Source: Petrolisthes cinctipes
Taxonomy: Eukaryota > Arthropoda > Malacostraca > Decapoda > Porcellanidae
Assembly (NCBI GenBank): GCA_033782935.1
Contig: JAWQEG010001348.1
Span: forward strand, 80,849-144,848
Reading direction: 5' to 3'
Length of the DNA stretch: 64,000 nt
The position numbers and the translations under genes are program-made. This document shows positions 1 to 12,800 of this stretch, piece by piece (within the stretch, counting starts at the first letter, position 1; every line of letters starts with the position of its first letter). Below the pieces are notes generated by a model. The model was not told the origin of the DNA and ran no database searches. It saw only the letters and a list, made by a program, of their open reading frames with translations.

Positions 1-1124
1 TTAAATTCTGGCTCCGTTTTCAGAGATAAGACGACACCAATAGATTATTCAGTTATATTTTTGTTACGAAGCTTTATTTTGATTAGTTTATGAGGTACTT
101 TGACACGTATAGCTTCTCCCATAAATGTAGGAAAATCAAATTATTTAAAAAGTCAAAATACACAGCACCTGTTACCAGCCATCATGATCGAGCCATGAAT
201 TCCAAATTCCACTGTTCCAGTGACCTTATATTTCCTCTAATTAGTCTGAAAGTGAGTATGGTTATAGTTTCAAACGCTGAAATCAAACAAGCATCGCATA
301 TTGTAGCTATTATAGTGCTAATTATGCTGTCATTTAATCGGATTTAAAAATCTTAATATCTTTATTGCATATTAAATAATAATATTATTATTATTATTAT
401 TATGTATGTATGTAGAAAATAAAAAGTGGAACCGAATACTACTTGTTAATGGTGATGCCGTTGGAAAGGTGAGTGTCTGAGTGACCACCAGGTACAAGAC
501 ACCAACCGAATTTAACTCTGCTCAGTTTCCTTCAAGTTCAAGCAGTCGTGCAGCCATTGGTTTTAATTTCAGCTGTCAGGAGCGTGACAGGAGATTCCCA
601 GGTACTAAAAGTATTGCAGAAAGATTGGCAGGAATTAATTTTTCATTGAAAGTAGAGATATAATGGTTTAGTAATGTTACATGTTGAGTAATGAACACAA
701 ACAATTACACACTCCTCCATTTGTATGACCGTTTCTTCCACTCCTTTCTACGTGGGCGGTATTTAAAGGAATTTGGCACACCTTCGGATCCTAACCATTG
801 CCTTTCCTCTCTCCAGCTGTTCCTTCTTCCCTTATTCCTTCGTGCTTGATGTCCTTAATCTCTGCCTCCTCCTCTCCCTTTAATTTACACTAACGTCAGC
901 ATATGGAAGGATTTCATGGGAGTGATGCTACGTGAGAAATATATATATATATATACCTGCAGTTGACTGTAAATGGTTAAACATGTAAATACTGTAGTAA
1001 ATTGGGTTAAGGATGATTACTGTTAATGGGTAAGATAAATGCCGAGTTTTATTTATTAAGTCATCTTGGAATTCTGTATTTGACTATGGTACCGATCTGC
1101 TTCTAGTTTCTAATGTAGTAAAGT

Positions 1125-1500
1125 TTAATCGGTATTTATTGAAATAATTACCGTTTTGCAGCAGTGTTGCCAGATCCGGTTGGGTCCCAGTATTTTACCC
1201 CTGTCATTTATTGTACTTTATCACGATTATTTCCCGGTAGTTTGCCCAGGTTAGGTCCCGGAGTCTGATGCGGTCTAGGTTAGGTTAGGTCAGGTAAGGT
1301 CAGGCTAATTTCAAAATGCCCCATTTGAATATGCCCTATTTTGGAAACGGGGCATTTGCAGAGGAAATGCCATAGAAGAAAATAGTCTTAGAATGGTTTA
1401 AATAAGTGGGTAATGAAGGTAGAAAAACCGTACGCAATAACGGTAATTCATTCAATATTTACCGTTTAATCCTTCAATTTTTGGGCATTAGTTTTCTATT
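1125..1500 (+). repeat. Dispersed repeat, TTAGG-like core (copy 1)
   Basis: This block begins near a GTATTTATTGAAATAATTACCG motif and runs through a TTGCCAGATCC segment, then a core of tandem TTAGG/TCAGG-like pentamers near 1275-1308. It ends in an arm holding two copies of a GGGCATTT-type motif. The same order occurs in reverse orientation at about 42660-43080, and the left half recurs at about 41445-41605, so this is an interspersed family. The pentamer resembles the arthropod telomere unit TTAGG. No coding capacity is visible; a non-autonomous transposon is likely. Confidence 0.7.
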
Positions 1501-1565
1501 AACTAATATAGAGTTGGCAGTTCCAGCACAATGATAAGGATGAATAATAGTTAAAGCTAATTACT

Positions 1566-1885
1566 GTTTTGGCCTCTGGCTAGCACAGTGTTAGAGTGCG
1601 TGGCTGCAGTTTCTGTGGTCCAGCGTTCAAGTCCTGCTCGGGACATGGTAAAAATCTTTCCCTGTTGCCAGAGGTTATTTCCCCTGTGAGCAGGGGATGG
1701 GGGGTTTGAGTTGGCTGTCTGAGATCTCCCTGCTTTCGCCGCCAAAGCTGACTGGGCACGTGGGTGGAGAGGTCTTTCTGCCACTCATCATCTTTGTGAT
1801 GTGTGCTATAGTTGTGTTTCATACAGTCTAGTGTGTGCTTCATTATGTCCCATTGAATGCTACTCATTGGTGGCCTTTAATCTTT
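1566..1885 (+). repeat. tRNA-derived SINE (family 1, copy 1)
   Basis: The head resembles a tRNA-type polymerase III promoter: an A-box-like segment (TAGCACAGTGTTAGAG, about 1580) and a B-box-like segment (GCGTTCAAGTCC, about 1622). A unique body follows, ending in a TTTAACCTTTA-type tail. A second, diverged copy lies at about 38500-38805 with the same body and tail, which establishes a dispersed family. The copy is non-coding; the open frames on its reverse strand are incidental. Confidence 0.7.
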
Positions 1886-2155
1886 AACCTTTATAGTTAT
1901 GCATACAAGGACATAATTATTTTCTACTGTACTTCCACCCTCATTTTTAACAGTACTGTACACTTGAAAGATGCAGTAATAGGATGTTATATTAAACCAG
2001 GGCCTACTCTTTGTGAACACCCATTATGAAGATATTTTAGAGAGTTGCAATGATCATGCAGTTTAGGCAAATGCAATATATATATATATATATATATATT
2101 CATTTTCTGAATATGAGTAAACAGTAATTTGTTGATTTTTCTGTCATCTGAATAG

Positions 2156-5100
2156 GTACTGTAATTAAGACAGTGTATTCAAAGAGGGAATGTTGGTGTG
2201 ATGAGAGTCAAGCAGTGATAAAAATGGACCATAGCATTGTAACAGGCTTGGGCAGGACCCTTGCCCTTGGCCCAGAAGATGTGACGCTGATGTACTTGGA
2301 TGAACCACAGGCAACCTCCACAGTAGCCAACAAAAAGACCAGGTGAGAAGAAGTGTAATAATTTAATAAGGCCCAAGTGCTAGAATGATTTTTATGATGG
2401 AGATGATTTGATAAACTGTTGAGACTTTAGGGGGTAATACACTTTTGGTACATTAGAACTGCTTGATTCTTCCGAAGTATGCCAGAAAACAGGACCAGAT
2501 TAACAAAAAGAATAGTGGCATGTTGCTTGGAATAGTTTGGAGGAATCGGTCAGTTGCTCCTGATTTACCCACATTGTACTTCTCCATTAACAGAATGGCA
2601 AAAAGGTCAGGGAGTAAGATGTGTCTATAATTTCTGAAGTTAGGCAGGGACAAAAATGTATTGTCTCTGTTTTGGACTTTGTATTGTTTTACTCAGTTTC
2701 ACTCTCAAGAAAATATGTTTAGATTTAATTTAGCCTAATATCCATGCTGTGTGTTGGTACATCTTTGAAATTCCCCTGTGGACAGAGCTCTTGTAAAGAA
2801 TTATAAAAAAGACTTAAATGTTTAGACAATGGAGGGCGTCCTTATGACATGTAACATCGTTTTTTTGTCTGTCAGAGAAAATTACTCGGCTTGATAGTCT
2901 TGAACAGTAGCAAATGGCTTTTGAATATTTTCTTTTTAATGTCAAATAATTTGTCTCATCTGAGGAAAGCACACATGACTTTGAAAGGTTAAAAAATGCT
3001 GATTATTTATCAACCCATATAAACTGCTTGTGTCTTAGACAATATACTTGAACTACTGTAATACATTTTTTTTTTATGTAGCCTAGCTAACAAGAAAATC
3101 TGTGCTATTCAGGAGTGAGGACTTCATTCAATAATGTCTGTACTCTTTCAGGGAAGAATTAGAGCATCAGTACATAGCCACTTTGGAGGAGGAGAGGGAG
3201 GGCAGCAGAAGCAGGAGTGGTGGGTTCCAGAGACTAAGGGCCCGTTCCTCTGCCCACACTGCTGTTCACCTTGTTGCACCCAACACAATGGTTAGTTTAA
3301 TTTAGGAGTGAAAATGCTGCAAGGTGAAGAAAGTGTTTTGTTTTGAACTTTATGTATGCTGCTGATGTGGTGGTACTGTATTGGTATACAGTGAAAGGGA
3401 CATAGGAAAATTAGTGAAGGGTCTTGCTGAGTGTGTGATGGTGGTTTAGTGTGTGGAGTGCTGCACAGAGGGAGTGACTGAGTGTAATCCATTTTATTGA
3501 GAATTTCTGTTCCTCCTGTTATTCTGACAAGTTGGCACCCGTGCAAAGTACGGGCAAGGGTCATTAAAGAGGATGTGCAAGCACACAAAATATATGTACA
3601 GATTTCAGTATTATATTTTGTAAATGTATTTACATATCTCTTCTTAGAATATCATAGAATAAAATGGCAAAATTGCTTAGTACCCAGTCCCTGCGTGCTT
3701 GGCTCTATCAGGCCTCATCACTCGATCACATCACAGCCATACCTGGGTTTAATAGTAGTAAGATTTCATTTTTTTACCCCTGCCTCTAAAGCCTTCTACC
3801 CTTTGAAAAGAGGGAAATGAGATATTGGTGATGTTACTATGGATGTGTATATCATCTGTATTTTATGAGCTCCTTTTTCTGCTTGGTGATAAAGGGTGTG
3901 CCAGGATAATTCTAAAGTACCTAAAGTCGGGACAAACTAACAATCTCAATAGGCCACGCCTCCTCCAGACTGTACAATACTCATACGGCTGGCAGCGGTG
4001 TCTGTAGCACCAACGATAATTACAGTACTCGTAATAACTATATTTGAGTACACTAATTACTAATTTTCATTTCATCACAAGTTTACTGTTTTCAGCAACT
4101 CATATTTCAGTTTCTCATGTGTCATTCATTACACTGATAACGACATCAGAGTTCGGAAAGTTTACATTTTAGTTGGGTCTTTAATAATGTTTGAAATTAT
4201 GTTTAACGGTTCACGGCGGGAGCAGTCTGCTAGGCCTATGTAACAAAGGGGAGTCAAGGACACGCGCTAGTGCCTTACTGACTGCTCGGGGGGGAAGGTC
4301 ATGGCGTCCGTCACTCCACTTCCAGCTTTACCCCAAGTCAAGCTAGAAATATTGTCTTTAACATGTTCAAGTACTTCGATAAGAGAGAAATTGCACAAAA
4401 TTAGATGCAAAGCTACAGGTATTAAAACATTCTTTTATTGTTTAATGGATTATATAATAGATGTTATCAGTACCGTGGTCGGATGTCAAGTGGCAGCATC
4501 GAGACTGGTACGAGAACATATTAAAAAATCCACGTCGCTGACGGGAAAGGGGCCATGGCCTATTGAGATTGTTAGTTTGTCCTGACTTTAGTAACTTCTT
4601 AAACTTTTCTGGTTTTTCGTATCGCATCTTGCTTTATAATACCGGTAATTATGTAAATGAAATAAAAGTTTAGTCGATGTAACGAGGAGGCACATTTCAT
4701 CTTGTTTTGTACATGTTTCACTTTTGCTCCCTGAATACAGTATTGTCATTGCTGTGTAAGTTACAGTGGCATTTCATACACTACATGAATACACTGATTT
4801 TCTTCACATATAAAATACTAATGTCTTACTGCCACTTCAGGCTTGGATTCATTACACAAGTTACCTTTTTCCAGTCTTTTATTCATTACACAAGTAATTT
4901 CAGGGTATGATGAGGAGATACAGTAATATTTTATATGGCAGGTGGAAGGCAGCAATCAAAGAGTGAGTGGCGAAGATCAGGAGTCCTCCAGCCTGGGCTC
5001 TATGGGAACTGTCCAGCTCATCAATGTGGATAGCATGAGTGGTGAGTTGATGATTTTTGGTAGGCTATGAATGCATTCATCCCTTCTTATCAATATTGTA

Positions 5101-6336
5101 AAGGTTAACCATAATTGTATCCCACCATCACCATTAGATCCCTTGAATGACTTTTCACATCACTATTGTTATTCTAGTTCCAATCATGTTTTGCATAATT
5201 GACCATGTTAAGTGTATGGTGATGTATTATTGTGCAAGCAGAGAGGGGCTTTATATTGATTGTAGGTTGTGTTGGTAGTGGTGGGAGGAATTTACAGTTA
5301 GAGTATATTATTTTAATGTCCCCTGACTCCACACCTATCATAATGGCTAAATGCTGAGTACTCATTACGCAGGGATAAGGAGCCCTGCATTAGTAATCAG
5401 ATGTCATTGAGAGCTTCTGTGATATCAATGTTTTTAGTAGTTGCTGGCTAAGCTCAGGGGATTGGAGAACACCCATAAATCACATCTGGTCTGAGAATGT
5501 AGGAGAAAGAAAATAGATGCCCATGTAGGCCTAATAAACCTTTGAAGGTGCCTTTAGCTGCTGGTCTAAAATTGCTGTGTGTTTCAGGACTATCATCAAG
5601 CAGGTTCCTTGTTGATCACACCCAAATTCATCAGTTACCTCCAGGTATCTCTCCTTCATAGTATACATAGTTTTATATTTCTCATTATACTCTATTCCTT
5701 AAATTCCCAGTACAGTATATCTTTAAATAAGTGTCTTTGGAAATTATTATAAAGAAATCTGGATAAATTATTTACCTCATCTATACTATTCAGGCCAATA
5801 TAACGACATTGTATATAACTTAAAAAAATAAATATAAGCTTCCTAATAATGCTTTCTGAAACTTTTCATTAACATTTGCAGAACAGTAAACTAACACAAG
5901 CTTTTTAAAGGGGAGTAATGCAATACACAGTATCTACTTGACCTTCTAAATTGCATAAATTGTATTAAAACTGTATGCTTTTATGTCACCTCAGTTAGTG
6001 GGAATCGTTTAGATTATGTCATCCTGTGTGCTGACCCTAAATGTGTTGATAATTGGTACTGTCTGAACTCTTATTGTATACAGAACTGCTGGACACTTCT
6101 CCACCCAACACAGCTCCAGCTTCCCCTACACTCCACACCACTCCAACCAAGACTTCCTCTTCACTTGCATCTGCTGACTCGCCACTCTCCACAGGTGAAC
6201 TCACTCCAGAGGACCTTATTAATGTACCAGGTAAAGAAATAAAGTAATTGAAACATTGCCATGAATCATCTGACAACATGTGACCTCTTTTGTGTGTAGT
6301 GTGTGTGTATATATATATATATATTATTATTATTAT

Positions 6337-6384
<48 letters not shown>

Positions 6385-6969
6385 GTAAAAGTCCTGTCTT
6401 TCGGCACCTTCGGGACCAAGTAGGTGCTGAAACATTGAATTTGCCGAATCATTGGATAATTGTTTAGCATGTGATTTATTGTAACAATAAGTAATGAATA
6501 GTTTAATACATAATGTATTTTTTTCCGTATTTATTTGTGAAACACAAAAATCAAGACATATTTATGATGTGTAGATGATGTGTTGCTGGGAGCGTTTCTT
6601 CATTACAGAAGAAAGATTTCCACTTGTTGAAGCCATTTTTCAATAATAAATGTTCATAATAATAAAAGCTCACCACAAGTTCACCACGCATTCGAAAGTG
6701 ACTCTCACTCACAAGGGAAGAATACGGGATAACCTCGTTGTCTCGTATGCTCTACTCTTACCCTCTCACACAAGAGCCCGGGTAGCTAGCCAGTTAGCCT
6801 AATGGGAGGTGTTTAGTCCATAACATCACTACACAAGATGGCTGACGTTCATGGCGCCTTTTTCAAAGCTGTCATGTACCGATATCTTTTGGAAAGTGTG
6901 TCGAATAATTATCAGAATGGAACTTTTTTAAAAAAGTGCCGAAACGTTGGATGCCGAAAGACTGGACAC

Positions 6970-7000
<31 letters not shown>

Positions 7001-7005
7001 GTTAT

Positions 7006-7040
<35 letters not shown>

Positions 7041-9889
7041 CAGGGTTGGATCCAAAATACCTGGAGCACAGTCCTGAAGTGCTGAGGTGGCAGGAATCAT
7101 CTCTTGTGCAGGACCACTCTTTTCCGCCCTCTCTTCAAGCTCACCAATGTATGTCACAAATCAGTTTATTCCCTTACCCCATTCTACGTTCATGTTCTAA
7201 GTAAATATGTTGATTGGAAATTTTTAAGAGCAGAGAGAGAGATGTGGCTATTTGTGTTTGTGGAGGGTACTGGTAATAATTTGGAGTGGATGGGATAAGT
7301 AATGTTCAAACTTTCTGGCAGAATTATACTGTGGTTTCTTGCTTCTTTGAGAAGGGTCAAGTATGAAGTACAGTACCTAGGATGGGAGAGACCTTTTGTG
7401 TTCATAACATTTTTAGGTAATTTATTCATACAAAAGTAAGTAAATAAAGTTAATGGCATGTCCTGGGTGAAGGTAACGAAGTGGCACTAATTAAAATTTG
7501 CAGTTGAAGAAGAGGAAGTGGAGGAAGAGATAAGTGGGTTGCCAGTGTCAATGGTGAAACCTCAACATTTACCACCTGAAGATCACTCCCTCCTTGCTGA
7601 AGTGGAGAGGTCCAAGCTCCTTTCAAATTCCTGTAACTCCCTTGGTTCAATTGGTCTCCAGGAGTTTGACCCTGACACTTTAGAACTCTCACAGTAAGTC
7701 TCTGGACCAGTCTAGTTGTTTTTGTCTGAATGTAATCCAGACCGTCCAGATTCATGTACAGTTTACAATTACAGTACATTGTTCCTTCATTTATGTTTTG
7801 GTTCATTGTATTCATTATGGAAGTACATTTTAGGTCATTTCAAATTATCCTATTTGTGTTGTTTAATAATAATTTAGAACTTGTGGATTCATTCTAAAGT
7901 TGTATAATCACTACAGACATCTATCAGTGATGGCCCAAAGTAACAATAATGATGACATCAGTAATTGTGGGGATGTTGCAGAGAGGCAGAAAGGGGAAAA
8001 CATGAATCAGACTGGTTTGCCATTGCTACAGAGCAGGGAGAACTAGCCAGCATGATGGATGGGGAAGAATTTAAAACACCTGATGAGCACTTCTTTGAGG
8101 TTGAGGAGCTCCTGCACCATGAAGAACACAGGTCAGTAACTACGGTGGCCCACTGAAGCGATGACATGATTACAAACTATGATATAATGGCCAGTGAAAA
8201 TTAAGATAACCTGGTTAGGTTAGGTAGTGATTAATTTACAGCCTTTACAGGTAGTTAAAATGGGGCTATTATAGGGCCTTTATAGATAGTGATTAAAAAT
8301 TACTGGATATTGTAATAATGAGGTGTGATAGATTTTGTCTATTTTTTCATTAATCTTTTCTCCTTCTCTCTCATTTTCTTTTGCCTTGGCTGCCCTGCAT
8401 TGTGGGATGAAAAGTAAGAACATTTTGACCATGAATTATATGTCCAGATATACATACTATAGATACTGTAACTAGTTCTGTATGTAAATAAAAGCTAGAT
8501 AGACACTATATGCTTTTAGTATGATTTCCAAATGTAACTACAGTGAGTCTTTTGTGATAGGTTTGAACAAGGTGGCAGCAGTTTGGGTGAACAACTTGAC
8601 TTCTCCAACTTCTCTGGTATTCATGGGGTCACTGAGATCACAGTCAGGTGAGTGTTTGTGACTGCTGAGACAATCATCATGAAACAACTTTGTTTTTGTT
8701 TTGTTTTTCCTTTAATCTCAAGTGCCCTTTGATTGATTAGTATAGATATATCCCCTCATTCGATAATAGTTGACACACATGAGGCACCTAGAGATAGAAT
8801 GACAAAATATCATTGTGGTGATATTTTCGTTTCGGCTCCATTTGCCTGTATAAGTTGAGAAACACAAAATATGGTTGTGATACATGTTGGAGTCAGTTGT
8901 GCATGAGCTAGGTAAAGTCAGCATTCACAAGAGAAATAACTTTAGTATTACAGTGCTGTAATTATAGTACTGTTCTCTGTGATATTTTCTTAACCCATAA
9001 TACTTGTTTTTTGTTTACGGTGGAGAATCTAGCATAAACTTGTGGAGAATTTGAGAAATGTCATAGGTGATGCTTTTGTATTTCTGTATTGTAAGAAGCT
9101 ATGCAAAACATTTAATTGGTAATGAGGGTGTTAATCTGGGCCACATTTTTTGGTAACAGATCATCATTGCTACCAAGTCCATATCGGTCACTGGTTGGGG
9201 AGAACAACAAGATTGTTGTGGAAGAATACTTGAGGTCACGCAGTGAAACTCTTGGAACCCTTGGTAGTCGGGAGAATAGGGTGAGTCAAGCTTAATTTGT
9301 TTTCTGGGTGTAATGCCCATATACCTGTACTATTGTTTCCACATTACCATTCTGTCATCATTGTGAAGGTGGGCTCAGTGCATGTCTAGTACAATTCCTA
9401 TGATCAAAATATTAGTAGGTACAAAAGATGTGTACTGAACTTTTTCAGTGGTTGAATGGTAACAGCTATTGTTTGCTGTTTAGATGAGTCTGTTTTGAAC
9501 AATACTGTACAATTAAGAATATTTTGTGACAAACTTCTGAAGCATCTAGCTGCAATATAAATTTCAAATGTTGGTTATTGTAGACCTTTAAATGTGTAAG
9601 AATATAAGAAGATGAAAGCCATTCATGTGTGCAGTGCTGTGTCAGTTGAAGAATTGTGATAGGCCTGCATATTTAATATTTAAATTGTTATGATTATTGT
9701 GTCGACATGAAGCATGACAAAGATTATAGAGCTTATAAGTGTAAACTATTTTGACTGAAAAGTTAATGTCAACTCCTGGCCTCCAGCCCAACTTTGGCAC
9801 AACGGTTCACTCCCCCCCACCACCCAGACCTCCCAGGTTACTCTACACCACCCTTGATGATACTTCCGAGCAAGACTCCAACTACGAAG
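2156..9889 (+). CDS. CEP192: CEP192 exons 1-11: acidic N-terminal region
   Basis: These eleven short exons encode residues 1-439 of the model, rich in Ser, Glu and Pro. Exon 5 gives a Pro/Thr/Ser-rich linker (about 139-187). Exon 7 starts with an acidic run (FEEEEVEEEISG). Exons 8-9 give an acidic segment containing SDWFAIATEQGEL and LDFSNFSGIHG. Exon 10 ends with EEYLRSRSETLGTLG, which resembles the GEFFAQRSEALGCLG segment of human CEP192; this is a recalled comparison. In vertebrates this half carries the kinase-recruiting segments, so a similar role is inferred. Exon 1 is listed from its acceptor at 2156 because codons before ATG 2224 are open and read like protein (for example YSKRECWCDESQAV). 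Exon 11 (9787-9889) is proline-rich and its acceptor is the least certain. Confidence 0.8.
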
Positions 9890-12800
9890 GTATTGTTCTT
9901 CAGTTCAAGGCTTTTCACTCTAACCTGGCACATCAGCCTGTCTCTTACCCCTGTAGTTTTAAACTACACTCAGCGTCCCTTACCCTCGACACACTCACTA
10001 ACCCTAGTGTGAGTGAGGCTACTTTTGCCTTAGCGTTAAACACTCCCTCTCTCACTCGCTCCCTTACATTCACAGTTGGCAGCCCTTACTCATAAAATAT
10101 GAAATTTTGGCACTATTACCACCCTATATATTACTTATATTCAATTTAATATTAAAACAAAAACTATTAATGGAGATATTATAATCATTTCCTTGATAAT
10201 AACCCTAAATTTGATTGTTGTGCTGAAGACCGTAATCCAGATTTTTTTGTCTTTCTGTAACTTAAGTTACTGTATTTGACCAACATTTCAAGTGCATAGA
10301 TGTATGCTGAGAAACACAGGTTTACATACATTACTCTACATTAATCAATTGTTCTAACACATAAACCATCTGTGTCATATTGTTCTGTTCAAATTTTTTT
10401 ATACAAGCACGAAGTCGGAAGAATTGGCATGGATCCCATTTCATATATAGAACCATGTCAACATTTCTGCCATTACGCAATAAGGTCACTCGACAATTTT
10501 TGTTTGTGGACGTCTCAGTATCCCATTAGTATACATATGAACATATATTTTATGTCCAAAAAACTTCAAGTGGTGGGAGTCACCAGTTAGCTGTGAAGAA
10601 CGGCGAGGACCAGGGTGTGTTTACAATGTGCAATTGACTCCAACGTATCCTTATGGTGTTCATAAAAGTAACTGGAACTTGCCCCGTAGATGAATATATG
10701 TGTTATAAATACGAAAATATGGTTGCAATTGCTTGTAAATTTGTTTCTAAATATATCTGTATAGATATTATTTTGTTTTTATTTATTATTTCAATACAGG
10801 GTCTCAATAAGGCATGGTCCACCCTCTCTGGCCACTCATCCCTTTAATTCCAATAATATTCAGGGTTTGTGATGTGGCAACTGAGTGTTCCTCATAGGGA
10901 GGGGTGTTTAAAACTACGATTTTTTCAAGTAAGGGCCCTCAAATTTTTTAAAACTACGGGCGTTAACCTTTTTCCTTCCATTTATTTATATATTTGTTAT
11001 TTATTTAGTAAGTTTTTATTAATTTCCTTTGTTTAGCACAAACCCTGGAGTGTGAGACTTACTGGCTAAATTAATGTTGAGACAAGGTAACACTCTGGCT
11101 AATGATTCAGACATTTGAAGAAGGTGTACGATAGTGAAGTCGTGGGACCTGGTGTGAGAGGCAGACCTCCTGTTAGATGGTAGAACAGAGTGGAAGAGTA
11201 TGTGAGAGAGAGAAGTGTGAGGGGGGGAGGGGGGTGGAACAAGTGAGGAGGGAGTGCTGGAACAGGGAAAACTGGAGACTTATGCCATGGCCACCCCCTT
11301 GGTGGGAGTTCCCGGAGGGAACGAGGTGTCGGAGCTATAGATAGATAGATAGATAGATAGACCTACCACCATATATTTTAGGTACAATTTATGGAAATAT
11401 AAAGGTACAACTGTTGTATAGCCATTGTACAAAAACACTGTTTCCTATAATTTATTTCTTATGCTCGGGTTTGACACACAGGCTTTGGGCATATAAACAT
11501 TTTCTGATGGCTACAGGTACTCTAAGGGATTTAGGTAAACATGGAAGCTGTCTCTTCTCACTCAACATTAGGAGTAAAAATTATATAATTTTCTCTTTTA
11601 TGTCTCAGGAAGCTCCGGGACAATTATGCACTGCAGTTCAGATGCAAACAAAAGCATTGGTGTTGGAGACAAAGTTCCTGAGAACAGACAACAATCAGTA
11701 GAATGTAGTAACAGGAGTGGTGGTACTATGGACAACACCAACAGCAGCAGCAGTGGAGATGACAAGGAGCAAGTCAGTCACAGCATTTTAAGTCAACCGA
11801 TGAATACTAAATATAAAAATCCCTTGAAGGATAAGTACAGAAACCTAGAGACCACCAATGCTTCCCATGGAATGGAGAATTACACACCAGGGAGTGAGGT
11901 GAAGAGGACTTCCCTTGGCAGACATATGGAAAATATACATGCATATGAAATAGGCAGTTACAGTAACCCAGAGCAGCAGGTAGAAACTAAATACAGAAAA
12001 TTTATGGAAGATGAAAGCAGAAGCAATTGGATTGGTGCCTCTGAGGGTCATGATAAGTATACACCAAGGAATGAGTTAAAAATTATATCCCCTGTTGAAG
12101 ATATTAAAGATAAGCAATACAATTATGGGAGACTTGGGACATCTCAGCTACCTGATGTATGTGTTCCAAGCACTGAGGGGCTTAATGAGGCAGAATCTTC
12201 ATTGCTTCAGAGAACTCTTGATATGGAGAGGAGTTTAAAGGACCCAGGAGGGAAAGTTGATGTGGAAAAGATAACCTCCCTGCTCAAGGAAGCACAGGAT
12301 AATCCTTATGTGCAGACCCTCATCACCAGGATCCTGGTGATGCAGAATGAAAAGTTATCTGTCTCTCATTCGACCATGGACATAACTAACCTTGAACTGA
12401 GTACTGAGGTACTAAACCTGAGACAGCAGAAGGAAGCTTTGCGGGCTAGACACATCAGCAATCCGGGCCAAAAGAAGCAGTCATTTGGTAAGGAAAATGT
12501 ACTTAAGGTTACAAAGAGCCCTGATAGAACATTGGGCAACAGGTGTGTCTCTGACAAAAATATGTCCAAAAGCCCAAAGAGAATAATGGTCCACAGTTCT
12601 GATAGAAATATGAACCAGAGCTCTGTTAGGAAGATGACTCACAGCTCAGAAAAAAAATTACAACAAACATCTGCACAGGAGGTGTTACTTGCAGTTCCAC
12701 GTAAACACATGGAGAAGTTGAAAGCTGAGAGGACAAATTCTGATCCTGGGGTCTTGGCACTTAATCAAACAAAATGTAGCCACTCTGAAGAGAACCAGGG

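Larger units (their letters stand above)
1..2155. other. Upstream non-coding region of CEP192
   Basis: No exon could be supported here. It contains a TATT run near 375-400, short AT repeats (about 940-953 and 2078-2098), a dispersed repeat with a TTAGG-like core (about 1125-1500) and a tRNA-derived SINE copy (about 1566-1885). A TATTTAAAG box near 760 inside a GC-richer stretch could belong to a promoter, but nothing else supports that. The 5' untranslated exon or exons of the CEP192 gene probably lie here or further upstream. Short open frames at 90-347 and 481-663 have no recognisable protein features. Confidence 0.5.

Noticed and set aside
481..663. A 60-codon open frame considered as an upstream CEP192 exon
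   Set aside because: No suitable donor joins it in phase to 2156, and its composition is not convincing.
4301..4585. A 94-codon frame as a transposase
   Set aside because: It lies inside the MITE and runs into the terminal repeat; no catalytic or DNA-binding motif is visible.
6037..6435. Minus-strand open frame with Lys and Ile runs
   Set aside because: It is the complement of CEP192 exon 5 and adjacent simple repeats.
6838..7204. Open frames with poly-Tyr, poly-Ile and poly-Phe
   Set aside because: They are translations of ATT and T tracts; only the part after 7044 is coding, as CEP192 exon 6.
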